Part shown: in pieces, positions 1 through 9,219 of the stretch | Numbering within the stretch: position 1 is the stretch's first letter | How the letters are laid out: each line of letters begins with the position of its first letter | Source: Hypericum androsaemum | Lineage: Eukaryota; Streptophyta; Magnoliopsida; Malpighiales; Hypericaceae | Reading direction: 5' to 3' | NCBI GenBank assembly: GCA_963995505.1 | Contig: OZ023186.1 | Span: forward strand, 6,944,001 to 7,008,000 | DNA: 64,000 bases | The notes under the pieces: model-generated | The model's database searches: none | What the model saw: only the letters and a program-made list of their open reading frames with translations | Told to the model about the DNA's origin: nothing | Program-made: the position numbers and the translations under genes

Positions 1-1286
1 GAGGGACTTAAACACCGATACCTTTCTCATTAGAAGTCCAATGGAGACGAGTGAGGTGGTTCTGGAAAGAAGACATCCGGGGCTACAACCAGATTCGAAG
101 TCTAAGAGGGCCAAAAATGCTCATGAATTCAAGCTCTAAATCGGAGAACTCGCCTGACCGAAATTGGCTAAAATTCTGGGACCATTCCGGAATTTGCTGG
201 GACGTTTTCTTGGCTGCCATCCCACCACCTTTTGGCTAAAATTCCACTACAAAATTTCCCATACTCCACTACCTTCCTTTGTCTCCCACTACTCCACTTT
301 GTCTCCCACTATCTCCCACTCCACTTCTCCATACTTTGACTACCACCATTCAACCAAGCACTCTTCCTTCCTCCAAGCAACCAGATTTCCGTGGCTCCCT
401 CTCTCCCTTGAACTAAAAAAAACGTGGATCACTATTGAAGAGGAAAAGAAGAGAAAAACGTGGCCATCATTTGAAGAAGCAAGGAGAGGAAGTGTAGAGA
501 GAGCTTGGAAGGAACAAGAAGAAGGAGCTAGGAAGAAGCTCTTGAAGACTCATTGAGCATTTTCTAAACTCTATCTTTGTTGTTCATGTGCTATTTACTT
601 TGTTCAATGGATAATTTGTGTTGTTTGTTGAACATGAGTGAGTAGTCAATTTGTGGGTTAGGTGCCTTGATGGCATCTACTACTTAGCCTATGGTTTTGT
701 GGGGTTAATATGTTAAGGTTTATGAACTAGTTAATGTGTTTAATGCTTAATCTTGATTGATCACCTTGATTATGAACTAAGTTAATGCTAATCGCCGGGA
801 GGGGTTAGGATTGACGGACCATTTAACTAGTTAACTAGTTGCCTATTGTAGAGGGATCTCTTTAGGTGGTTAGTTGTCCAAATGATGATGTTGATAATCG
901 GTAGTTAGTTGGATTAGTTGGCTAATTAGTCGCGGGAGTGCGGTTGGTTCACCTAAGCCTAATTAACCATCAATTTAGACTAATCGGTCGCGGGAGCGTT
1001 GATTAGTTGCGTAAGGAACTTCCGGACCATAACACAAACTTAATAATCCCCACATGCCATTTGGTTATTTAGTTGTCATTGGCACCAAGCCCACTCTTTC
1101 CTTTATTGTGTAAATCTTCTCGTTATTTAGTCGTTGTAGTAACAAATTCGTGTAGGAATTGACAAATCCATCACTCGTAGTCCTAAACTAGTGATAAAGT
1201 CGAATTTGCGGCCTAGCTTAGTCCTTGTGGGACGACAATCCCGTACTTACTCTTTATTGCAAGAAGGGTGAAAATCCTTCCTTTCA
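1..1286 (+). mobile_element. LTR of a retrotransposon (3' LTR or solo LTR), left end outside the window
   Basis: This stretch is homologous along its whole length to the interrupted LTR at 31156-31668 plus 38150-39108. Both copies share the same series of blocks, including the segment around 730-860 and the end block with ACTTACTCTTTATTGCAAGA. The copy ends at CTTTCA (1281-1286), the canonical CA terminus, and receptor-like-protein coding sequence starts at 1287 with no primer-binding site in between. It is therefore a 3' or solo LTR rather than a 5' LTR. By alignment with the second copy, about 280 bp lie beyond the left edge of the window. Short ORFs in it are not conserved between the copies and are not treated as genes. 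The superfamily cannot be told from an LTR alone. Confidence 0.8.
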
Positions 1287-4032
1287 AGCCTCCCAATTCC
1301 GTGATCGGCCATTCCGAGAATTGGTCCATGGTTGAGTTGTTGGTGATCATTGCACTAAAATTATTGATGCATCGAGGCAGATGGCCGGAAAGATTGTTGT
1401 AAGCCAAGTCAAGGATTTGTAATGTTGTTACAGAACAAATCTCATCAGGTATCCTGCCATGAAACTCATTTGACCGTAAGCTGAGAATTTTCAGATTGAA
1501 CTTGCTGATCCAGCCCGGAATTTCACCTTCCAATTGATTTTCGGCTAGATCAACGATCAACAAATTCTGGCAGCTTCCCAATGATGAAGGTAATCCTCCT
1601 GTTAGACTGTTGTTGCGAAGATGCAACGACTCGAGAAGACTCAGGCTGCCTACGGAGCTCGGGATACGTCCAGTGAAGTTGTTGTTGTTCAGCTTGAGTG
1701 CTGTCAGGCCATTCCATGTGGTCCAACAGTCAGGGATTTCTCCGAATAGGGAGTTATCTCCAAGGTTGAGAGCGGTCAATTGCTTCGGCTCGTTCAGTTC
1801 GTAGCACAAGAAGTTCGATAATGAGCCCGAGAAAGAATTGTTAGAGAGATCCAGAGCTGATAAATTGGGAGAGAATAGAGGCACCTGGCCGAGGAAATTG
1901 TTGGAACTCAAATCAATGATTCCTCCTCCACCAATTCTGACAAGGCGGCCGGTCGGTATCTTCCCAGCAATTTGGTTGTGGCTGAGATTAAGGAAACTGA
2001 GCTGCCTGAAAGAATTCCAGAAACCTTGGGGCACCGAATCGAACAAGTTACTTGAAAGTTCCAACTGATAGACATTGGAGGAGAAGAGTGGCACTTGCCC
2101 TGTCAATTGGTTGTTGGAGAGATCAATCACTTGAAGTGGAAAAGAAGTGGTCATTGGTATTTCGCCAGTGATCTGGTTGTTGGAAAGATCAAGATATAAA
2201 AGTGGCATTGACAAGTTCCAAAACCAATTTGGAGCAGCATCCACAATGCTGCAATTAGACAAATCTAGCAACTCCAAGTCGGTCTGCGAGCGAAGCCAGG
2301 TCGGGAATTGCTTCCGTAACTTCCATGATGGAAGCCTTAGCTCCTTAAGCTGAAATGGGGGAACCCAACTAGGATTGATATTCAGTTCCATTTCTTGATT
2401 CTCATCTCCTCTGAAGAGTCTCAGACTATTGAGTTTGGAAAACTGAGCTTCGGAAACAGCACCGGACATCAGGTTTTTGTTCAACTTTGCGACTCTCAGG
2501 GACTGCAGGTTCCCGAAAGCTGGCGGAATAGAACCGGTGATTGAATTTCCCTCGAGGTCTAGAACATCCAACGCCTTGAAATCCTCGAAGCGAGCGCTGG
2601 TCAGATTGCCAGATATCCCTGCAAAACTCAATGATAGCTCCTTTAGACCATTTGAAGCACACAAGGATAGATCATTGAAGACGCTAGCCACATCCTGGTT
2701 CAGCTCCATCCCAGACAAGGAAAGAGATTTCATATTGCAAAGACGACCAATGGATTTGATAGTCTCCTTCCCATCAACATTCAGGTCGCCATTTGCGCCT
2801 AGCCTCAACTCGGTTAGGGACGTCAAGTTCCCAACCGCGCTCGAGATCACTCCTTGCAAGTCGTTCTGTTCAAGGCTGAGAAACTCTAGTCCGGTGCTGA
2901 AGCTGTACATCCAATTCGGTACCGAGGAATTGAAGCTGTTAGAAGAAAGATCGAGTCGCCTCAGATGAGTCATGTTCTGAAGTCCTTCCGGGATTGGAAC
3001 TTGTAGAAAGTCATTGTAAGAAAGATCAAGTGTGTTGAGATTGCGGAGGTGGTAAATCCATTTCGGAAAATGGTCGTCTAAACCGCTTCCCGAAAGGTCG
3101 AGGGCAACAAGAGAGGACAGATTGTTGCGCAATGGAAACAGAGCAACATTAGTCAATTGGCATTCAGACAACCTTAGCTCTAGTAAAGAAGGAAGCGTGT
3201 TTATGGAGTCAAGCCAATCTATGGCCATGGAGAGGTCTAAGTGGCTGAAATCAAGGTTGCGAAGCGAAGAAATACCCGAAATCCATTGCAGACTCTCAGT
3301 AGAAAGTGAAGCAAAATAAGACCCTTTTAGCCCAAGAAACTGCAAGTTTGTTAGATTGCCAATTTGAGAAGGTATATCCCCACTTAACCCAGGATAGGTC
3401 AACTCAAGTAGGTGAGGCGAAGAAAGTAAACCAGAGAGCCTTTGGTAATCATAAATAGCAAATGGTTGTTCAACTAACCCTCCAAGATTAAGATAGATCA
3501 GGTTCGTTAAGTTGCCAATCTGACGAGGGATTTCTCCACCAAACCCGGCATCGGACAGATCAAGGTACTTCAAACTCTGCATGAATCCGAAGAACGAAGG
3601 GATCCGAGTTCCTCGAAAGTCATTCCCGCTAAGGTTCAAGTACATCAAATGCTTCAAATGCAGCAGGGAAGGACTAACCGCGCCTCTCAGTTGCGATCTC
3701 CTAAAAGCTTCTTGTTCACCTGCGGCAGAGTAATGGTCAGTAATGTAGCTGGTAGGTAGACCATTCTGGAGGTGGAGGCCAACGACATGGCCCGTGGCAT
3801 TGTCGCAAGCGACCCCGAGCCAGTCGCAACAGCCTCCGCCATTGACGACTTCTTGCCAAGAGGCCAGCCTGTTGGCTTCATCAATGAGGCCTCTCTTGAG
3901 CATTAGGAGTGCTTGTTCCTCACTTTCCAAGCAACCCAATGTCGAGGGGACGATCCTGGTTGTTGCCATCAGGAAGAAGAATGCCCCTAGCCAAAGGGCA
4001 GTCACGATGGCACTCATGATATCAATGTCCAA
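1213..4032 (-). CDS. Leucine-rich-repeat receptor-like protein (RLP), 3' end truncated by an LTR
   Basis: A 939-codon single-exon reading frame. Residues 1-30 form a hydrophobic signal peptide. An LRRNT_2 cap follows at about 33-86, with the paired cysteines of GGCCDWLGVAC. The rest is an unbroken run of about 30 plant-type extracellular LRRs (LxxLxxLxLSxNxLxGxIP). Proteins of this Cf/EIX-like class are surface immune or developmental receptors that normally continue through a short non-LRR island, four more LRRs, an acidic region, a transmembrane helix and a short tail. Here RLP homology stops at about 1287 and the last roughly 23 codons are read out of LTR sequence on the opposite strand, ending at the stop at 1213. 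No membrane anchor remains, so any product would be secreted. The start at 4032 is the first ATG before the signal peptide. There is no internal stop, which suggests recent truncation. The paralogous 3' end at 21176-22165 is not its missing half, because the overlapping LRRs differ. Confidence 0.88.
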   Translation of the reverse strand: MDIDIMSAIVTALWLGAFFFLMATTRIVPSTLGCLESEEQALLMLKRGLIDEANRLASWQEVVNGGGCCDWLGVACDNATGHVVGLHLQNGLPTSYITDHYSAAGEQEAFRRSQLRGAVSPSLLHLKHLMYLNLSGNDFRGTRIPSFFGFMQSLKYLDLSDAGFGGEIPRQIGNLTNLIYLNLGGLVEQPFAIYDYQRLSGLLSSPHLLELTYPGLSGDIPSQIGNLTNLQFLGLKGSYFASLSTESLQWISGISSLRNLDFSHLDLSMAIDWLDSINTLPSLLELRLSECQLTNVALFPLRNNLSSLVALDLSGSGLDDHFPKWIYHLRNLNTLDLSYNDFLQVPIPEGLQNMTHLRRLDLSSNSFNSSVPNWMYSFSTGLEFLSLEQNDLQGVISSAVGNLTSLTELRLGANGDLNVDGKETIKSIGRLCNMKSLSLSGMELNQDVASVFNDLSLCASNGLKELSLSFAGISGNLTSARFEDFKALDVLDLEGNSITGSIPPAFGNLQSLRVAKLNKNLMSGAVSEAQFSKLNSLRLFRGDENQEMELNINPSWVPPFQLKELRLPSWKLRKQFPTWLRSQTDLELLDLSNCSIVDAAPNWFWNLSMPLLYLDLSNNQITGEIPMTTSFPLQVIDLSNNQLTGQVPLFSSNVYQLELSSNLFDSVPQGFWNSFRQLSFLNLSHNQIAGKIPTGRLVRIGGGGIIDLSSNNFLGQVPLFSPNLSALDLSNNSFSGSLSNFLCYELNEPKQLTALNLGDNSLFGEIPDCWTTWNGLTALKLNNNNFTGRIPSSVGSLSLLESLHLRNNSLTGGLPSSLGSCQNLLIVDLAENQLEGEIPGWISKFNLKILSLRSNEFHGRIPDEICSVTTLQILDLAYNNLSGHLPRCINNFSAMITNNSTMDQFSEWPITELGGLKGRIFTLLAIKSKYGIVVPQGLS

Positions 4033-4073
4033 GTAATGTTTGTTCTAATGGAAATTGGATACTTTTTGTTTTG

Positions 4074-4090
4074 GTGACTATTTATTTGCT
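4074..4090 (-). promoter_or_regulatory. Possible TATA-like element of the RLP gene
   Basis: Read on the minus strand, this is an A/T motif of the form CAAATAAATAG, about 45-55 bases before the RLP start codon. Position and composition suit a plant TATA box, but the match is imperfect. Confidence 0.3.
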
Positions 4091-4593
4091 TTTCTTTGGA
4101 ATTGTTGGAACCTGCCCCTATATTGAAGTCCTCTGTGTTTTAGTCTTAGGGAGTGGCAATTAAATTGCTCGCCGGTGGTTGGTTCGGAGTTCCTTACGAA
4201 TTTTCATACCCAATCCAAAATTTCAAAATAGTGACCCGGTAAATTTATGTACTTTTTTCTGGTAGAAGTAGAGGGGCAATAACCCCTAAATATATAAATA
4301 AAATAGTCAATTATATCTAACTAAGTGCAACACTCCCTTTCTGCCTCTTATGAGGTTGCGATCGTTGTCCTTGTAAAAACTCTATCACGAGAAAACCCAG
4401 TGGAAAAAATCCGTGATAGGAAAAGAGTACCTCGGGAAGGAATGTCCCCCTCTTAACGTCTGGTGTATCGTATAACCTGGCATTGTTTCGTCACTGGGTA
4501 ATACATCTCGGGAAGAAAATTTCCTACTTGGCTCCACACCATCAACATCTCTAGACATATAAAGCACATCGGGAGAGGCTAATATCCTGCAAA

Positions 4594-4824
4594 TTATCCA
4601 AGTACATCAATACAAAAGTTTGAGAGGACATCAAAAATAACATACTCAAAGGAAAGCTCGAGAGCAAACTTGGATAGCGCATCCGCCACCCAGTTACCCT
4701 TACGCCAGGTATGTTGAAGGTCAATCTCCCTGTCCTTCGCCAGAAGCTCCATTGCCCTCGAAATAAGCATAGCGAGAGGGTGGGCTCGGTCAACAGGCCG
4801 TCCGACACAGAAAATGGCCAACAT
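4594..4824 (-). pseudogene. LINE-type RNase H (RVT_3) C-terminal fragment
   Basis: The minus-strand translation contains the stretch QHTWRKGNWVADALSKFAL. This matches the end of the RNase H domain (RVT_3) in plant non-LTR retrotransposons, where an H-x-x-R-x-x-N-x-x-A-D-x-L-A/S signature is usual. Only the final 75 codons or so survive and no start or upstream domain is seen. Further minus-strand sequence at 4320-4590 probably belongs to the same element's 3' untranslated part. It is a decayed fragment with no expected function. Confidence 0.6.
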
Positions 4825-4828
4825 GGTG

Positions 4829-5228
4829 TGTTAAGATATATTGAGAATGTGTTAAGAATCTCATATTGCTTAGTGCAAGAGAATGGCCAGCATGGTGTGT
4901 TAAGATATTTTGAGAATGTGTTAAGAATCTCATATTATTTAGTGCAAGAGTGGTGTGTTTGTTTATAAGTGTGAAAAATTCACTATCCATTGTCTTGAAA
5001 TTTTGGGTTAGATACAAAAATTCTAACATAGTATCAGAGCGGGTTGATCCTTTGCCCATTGTTGTGCTCGCACGACCACAAATTCTCGCACTTTGGCTAA
5101 GTCAAATCCGTGCAATTTTTGGTCTCATGGGTCTCGTTTGATGGAGCGTGTTAAAAATTATACATTGCTTAGTGCAATAGTGGTGGGCCGTGCCCATTTA
5201 TTGTACTCGTACAATCCCATTTCTAACA
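4829..5228 (+). mobile_element. Small TRIM-like LTR element with a Met-tRNA primer site
   Basis: The left LTR (TGTTAAG... to ...TTCTAACA, 4829-5028) is followed directly by TAGTATCAGAGC (5029-5040), one base off the classic initiator-Met primer-binding site. A shorter related LTR (TGTTAAAAATT... to ...TTTCTAACA) lies at 5150-5228. The interior is only about 120 bp and has no coding capacity. The left LTR contains a 69-bp tandem duplication (4813-4881 and 4882-4950), so the original LTR may begin at 4898 or 4919. No clear target duplication was found. Confidence 0.55.
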
Positions 5229-7037
5229 CGTTGGCGAAATAAATAAAAGTCTGTTCCAATTTTTTTATATATATCTCAAATTATGAGATTAACTGTGTGA
5301 CTATATGTTCTCCAATGTATGTGTCGGGAATTCCGAAGGTATTGAGAAATGTATCATATCATCATGAGATTTGTATGTATGTTGTTGATTATTGTTACAT
5401 ACTTTATACTCATATGTTACACTGGTATCACATATCTAGTAACATGTTATTAGTTAGTTAAATATTTTTTGGCGATAATTAATGCTTACAACATTATTGG
5501 TGCACTGTACCAAAGCACAATTCTTCCTCTGGGGCTTTCTCTTTCTCGACAGAAAGAAAGTAGGTTCTTTCTCACGCAAAACTTTCTCAAATCTTCTATT
5601 CAATCTTTGCTTCGATCGAGGTCTCCGCAAAAAAATAAGATCATGCATGGAGGTTGACGTCTGCCCAGTGCTAGAAGATCAAAGAAATTGATAACCTGAT
5701 GATGGAGAAGCCGATGACTGAAATTTGTCAACAATTTTTTCCAATCTTGAATAAACAAAAAAAAAATTAGTACTCTTTCGGATTCAATTCCATGTAAATT
5801 TTTTGTCATTTTCTATCTGTAATCACTAATTAAGTGATATTTTTTTTCCTTGCTTTCGGTATAGCTTGTTTGGTAAAATACAAAAGAAAGAAGTTTTCGA
5901 GAATCCTGTAAAAATGCTCTTGTAATCCCTATGGTTTTGAGAACCTGTATTTGTGACTATCTTTATGAATACTAGAACTTTAAGGTGAAATAAAAAGCAT
6001 TCAAACAAGGATTATCACATTGATTTGATCTTTGAAAATTTAAAGACCTATTATTTTAAAAGTTGGAGATAAAAATTCTAACATAATATTAAAATAAATT
6101 GACTTGTGGAATATAAAAGTTATAATCGATTCACCAAAAGTTGTGACTAATTATTAGTTGATGGGACATTCATTATTGATACAGATGAAAGTGGTCAGAA
6201 AATTAAAGGCCGGTGGATCAATTTGTCATATTCAGGTACAAAGAGTAGATAAGAAGCGTCACATTTCACATTTCATTTATGTCATATAAAGAAAGTGGGG
6301 ATAACAAATTAATTTTCGTGTGTCTTGCTTTGCCTATTATTATCTTCTGAGAAAATTTATGTCCTGTCACATTAAATCGCAACTATATGTAAGGCTGACG
6401 ACGGTTACTTGCAGATAGAATCGATATTAAAATTACCCATCGTCACGTAGTCATGAAAATTCTTTTTACTATAATGGTCACTAAGCAAATGTTTGGTATT
6501 TCGACGGGTCATTTTAGTCATCTTCTGTCAAAAATGGCCGAGATGTTGACATCAGTGTGATGTTATATGCAAAAACGTAAGATCAAAATTTATTTTAATA
6601 TCTTAATTTGAAATTTATAAAAATTATATGAAAAAAGAGATCCTTGAACTTTCGAATTTTTCAACAAATTATTTTTTTTCAAAAAAAATTAGTAAATGTC
6701 ATAAAAATACCTAGAAATTTTGGAAAATAATTTAACAATTTGAAAGAACATCTAACAAAGAAACTAAGAAACATGTACAAAAAACCATTCCTTTTAATCA
6801 GGAAAAAACAAATGGCATTGCTCAAAAACCTACATGAGAAGGCTATCTTGTGTATACTTTAGCTGTTTTGTATAAATGTATCGCCATATTATTAGGTTTT
6901 TTTTTTTCAATTCTTCTCTGCCCTCGATCTTTCTTTCAATGGCATCTTGTCTATTCAATAATGGATTTCCCACCTCCACGATCTCAACAATCTCTTGATC
7001 CCTCCCTGATCGAGTTGTAGCCAGGCGGCAGCTATGA
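5229..7037. other. Intergenic DNA, no gene recognised
   Basis: AT-rich sequence with no convincing coding region, repeat or RNA gene. The short ORFs have no recognisable motifs and no supporting context. Confidence 0.6.
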
Positions 7038-7046
7038 TTTGAAAAT
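7038..7046. repeat. 9-bp target-site duplication of the Pack-MULE (left)
   Basis: TTTGAAAAT directly abuts the left terminal inverted repeat and is repeated exactly at 8077-8085. Nine bases is the typical length for Mutator-like elements. Confidence 0.9.
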
Positions 7047-8076
7047 GGGAAAATTATGCTTAGGTCTCTGTAGTTTGGCGTCTTTCCCTCTGGGGTTCTT
7101 GCATTTCTGAAATCGTTCCTGACGTCCCTGAAGTTTGGTTTTAGAGACTATCGGGTCCCTGACGGCTCTTTTTTTCATTTTTGGTCATAGAAATAACCAA
7201 AATACTCTTAAACAAAAAAAATTCACCTTCTCCAACCTTTGAACAAAAATACCAAAAATAAAAAAACCAACCCAAAAACAAGATCAAACTAACCAAAATC
7301 AAGAACACAACCAAGAACACTGAGAAAAAAAAACTCAAACCAAAAAAAACTCAGACAAAAAAAACTCCTCCCGGCAGCTACCGCATGGACCCCACCGCCA
7401 TCCTCAAGCGCGTCACCTACGAGCAGACCCAGGGCCGCGCCCCGCCCTACCTCATCTACCTCGACCGCGACAACAAGGAGATCGTCCTCGCGATCCGCGA
7501 CCTCAATCTTGCTAAGGAGTCCGACTACAAACTCCTCCTCGACAATGACCTCGGCCGGAAGATGTTCGACGGCGGCTTCGTCCACGACGGCCTTCTCAAG
7601 TCTGCCCTCTAGCTCCTCGACGAAGAAGGGGATTTTCTCTGGAGGATCTGGGAGGAGACCGGGAGAGAATTCGATGTTGTCTTCACGGGGCACTTCCTCG
7701 GCTCCGGCATCGCCTCGCTGCTCGCCCTAGTTGCCGTCAATCGGAGGGAGCAGCTCGGCGGGATCCCGCGCAACAAGATTCGCTGCTATCCATTCTCCCG
7801 CGAAAGATCTCGGCGTCGAGGAGGGCCATAGTCGATTTTGGTCTGAGTTTTTTTTCCTCAATGTTCTTGGTTGTGTTCTTGATTTTGGTTAGTTTGATCT
7901 TGTTTTTGGGTTAGTTTTTTCCTCAATCATTTTCATGACCAAAAATAAAAAAAAGAGCTGTCAGGGACCTGGGAGTCTCTAAAACCAAACTTCGGAGACG
8001 TCAGGAATTATTTCAGAAATGCAAGGACCCCAGAGGGAGGGACGCCAAACTATAGGGACCTGAGCATAATTTTCCC
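7047..8076. mobile_element. Pack-MULE (Mutator-like element carrying a captured gene fragment)
   Basis: A 1,030-bp element. Its ends are GGGAAAATTATGCT on the left and the exact reverse complement on the right. The terminal inverted repeats are long: 7047-about 7344 on the left and about 7843-8076 on the right. The inner blocks (around 7271-7340 and 7846-7920) are nearly identical, while an extra roughly 75-bp block is present only on the left. The interior (about 7375-7800) is strikingly GC-rich compared with its flanks and encodes part of a lipase-family gene. There is no transposase, so movement must have depended on an autonomous MULE elsewhere. A perfect 9-bp duplication flanks it. Related TIRs occur at 28600-28731 and at the ends of the 29995-39229 element. 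Confidence 0.92.
7384..7810 (+). pseudogene. Captured fragment of a class-3 lipase / calmodulin-binding heat-shock-type gene
   Basis: From 7385 the frame reads MDPTAILKRVTYEQTQG and continues through PPYLIYLDRD, IVLAIRDLNLAKESDY and DGGFVHDGLLK. These are signatures I recognise from the plant alpha/beta-hydrolase family annotated as class-3 lipases or calmodulin-binding heat-shock proteins. A stop (TAG) falls where the family usually has tryptophan, 75 codons in. After it the same frame resumes with LLDEEGDFLWRIWEETGREF and a nucleophile-elbow region reading GHFLGSG. In active lipases this elbow is G-H-S-L-G, so the catalytic serine is replaced by phenylalanine. The fragment has neither the N-terminus nor the rest of the catalytic triad. 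It is a captured, inactive piece, although antisense transcription from the TIRs could still affect the donor gene. Confidence 0.8.
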
Positions 8077-8085
8077 TTTGAAAAT
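8077..8085. repeat. 9-bp target-site duplication of the Pack-MULE (right)
   Basis: Exact second copy of TTTGAAAAT, adjoining the right end of the element. Confidence 0.9.
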
Positions 8086-8423
8086 TGATGGTAGGGAGAC
8101 GACCGATCGGAATAGAATTTTTTTTAATTAAAAAATCTATTATTAATTATATTTAGTATTAAATGTTAAATAATTCTAAATACTCTCTAATTATATTGCA
8201 AAACTTATCATTTACAAATATTTAAATTCGAATGTAGTCATTTTTAATCCAACAAAATTTAAAAATATTTTTTTTTTAAAGTAAATTTTTGGATAATTTG
8301 GTCTTGTTATCCCTTCAAGCACTCGAACAGAGAGCTTCATCTTTTGCTGATAATGAACTGTTTGAGTATCCACCAGCAAAAAAAAGTTGCAATGAATATA
8401 AGAAAATGACGACATTTGCTGAC

Positions 8424-8775
8424 ATGCACTTTAATACCTTGTGTTATCACGTTTTCTCTTTCAAACTTTGTGATTTAAAATTGATAATTTAATCACTATA
8501 ATTTATCATATTTTATCTAAGTAGCTGCCCATCCAACTAGACTAGAAGACAGTTTTTAAGCCCATGTGGCAGACATGTTGCAGCCTAGTGATGACGAGTA
8601 AATCCGATAAATTACTAAGATAGTCAACAAGGTGTTTCAAGTCCAGTTGGCCAGGTAACAGTCTGCGATTTGCCCTGATAAAATGTGGTAAACTATAGGG
8701 ACTAAATTACCAATTTTAAATCACAGCGTCTAAAACCGGAAAATGCGATATCACTAGGTACTAAATGCACTTTCC
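8424..8775. mobile_element. TIR element (MITE-like), about 350 bp
   Basis: The first and last roughly 95 bases are imperfect inverted complements. Shared blocks include the TGTGATTTAAAATTG core (8469-8484 on the left, around 8713-8729 on the right), a TAATTTA(A/G)TC(A/C)CTATA block, and a TGCA(C)TTTA(A/G)TACC end. The interior is non-coding. No target duplication could be confirmed because the left terminus is degraded. Confidence 0.6.
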
Positions 8776-9219
8776 CAAAACCATATTGATATTCTCTAGA
8801 CACCTTCATGATCAGAAGATATAAAAAAAACACATTTAAGAACCACCAAATGGTTACTGTCGCCCGGGTTAGTCTCATTTGCAGGTCAAGCATTTTATTT
8901 GCCTACATAAAGCATGTGTTACTCTCCTTCCGATTCGTCCGAACCGTGGTTCGGCGCACAAAATAGCAACAGTTCAATCTAAACGTTGATGAGCCGTGAT
9001 CCTAGTATGGAAGATTTCCCAATCTCGAACTGAATTCTACACTGTCAACCATCTTCATTTCTCCTCAATATGCATATGCAGCGACACATATTCATCGAAA
9101 CAACATACCTCAACAGCAGATCTCTATGCTGACAAATAAAACAAATGTTCTGCTTCTATATTGCAAAATGCCCTTACTGGTCGCCTTCATCAGAAAAAAC
9201 CAATTCAACATCCTGATCA

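Noticed and set aside
164..556. 130-codon plus-strand ORF near the left edge
   Set aside because: It lies inside the LTR. The frame is not maintained in the second LTR copy and it has no recognisable motif.
2477..2968. 163-codon ORF opposite the RLP gene
   Set aside because: It is the antisense shadow of LRR coding sequence.
7289..7693. 134-codon minus-strand ORF with acidic low-complexity residues in the Pack-MULE
   Set aside because: It is antisense to the captured lipase fragment; GC-rich codons leave few stops on the opposite strand.
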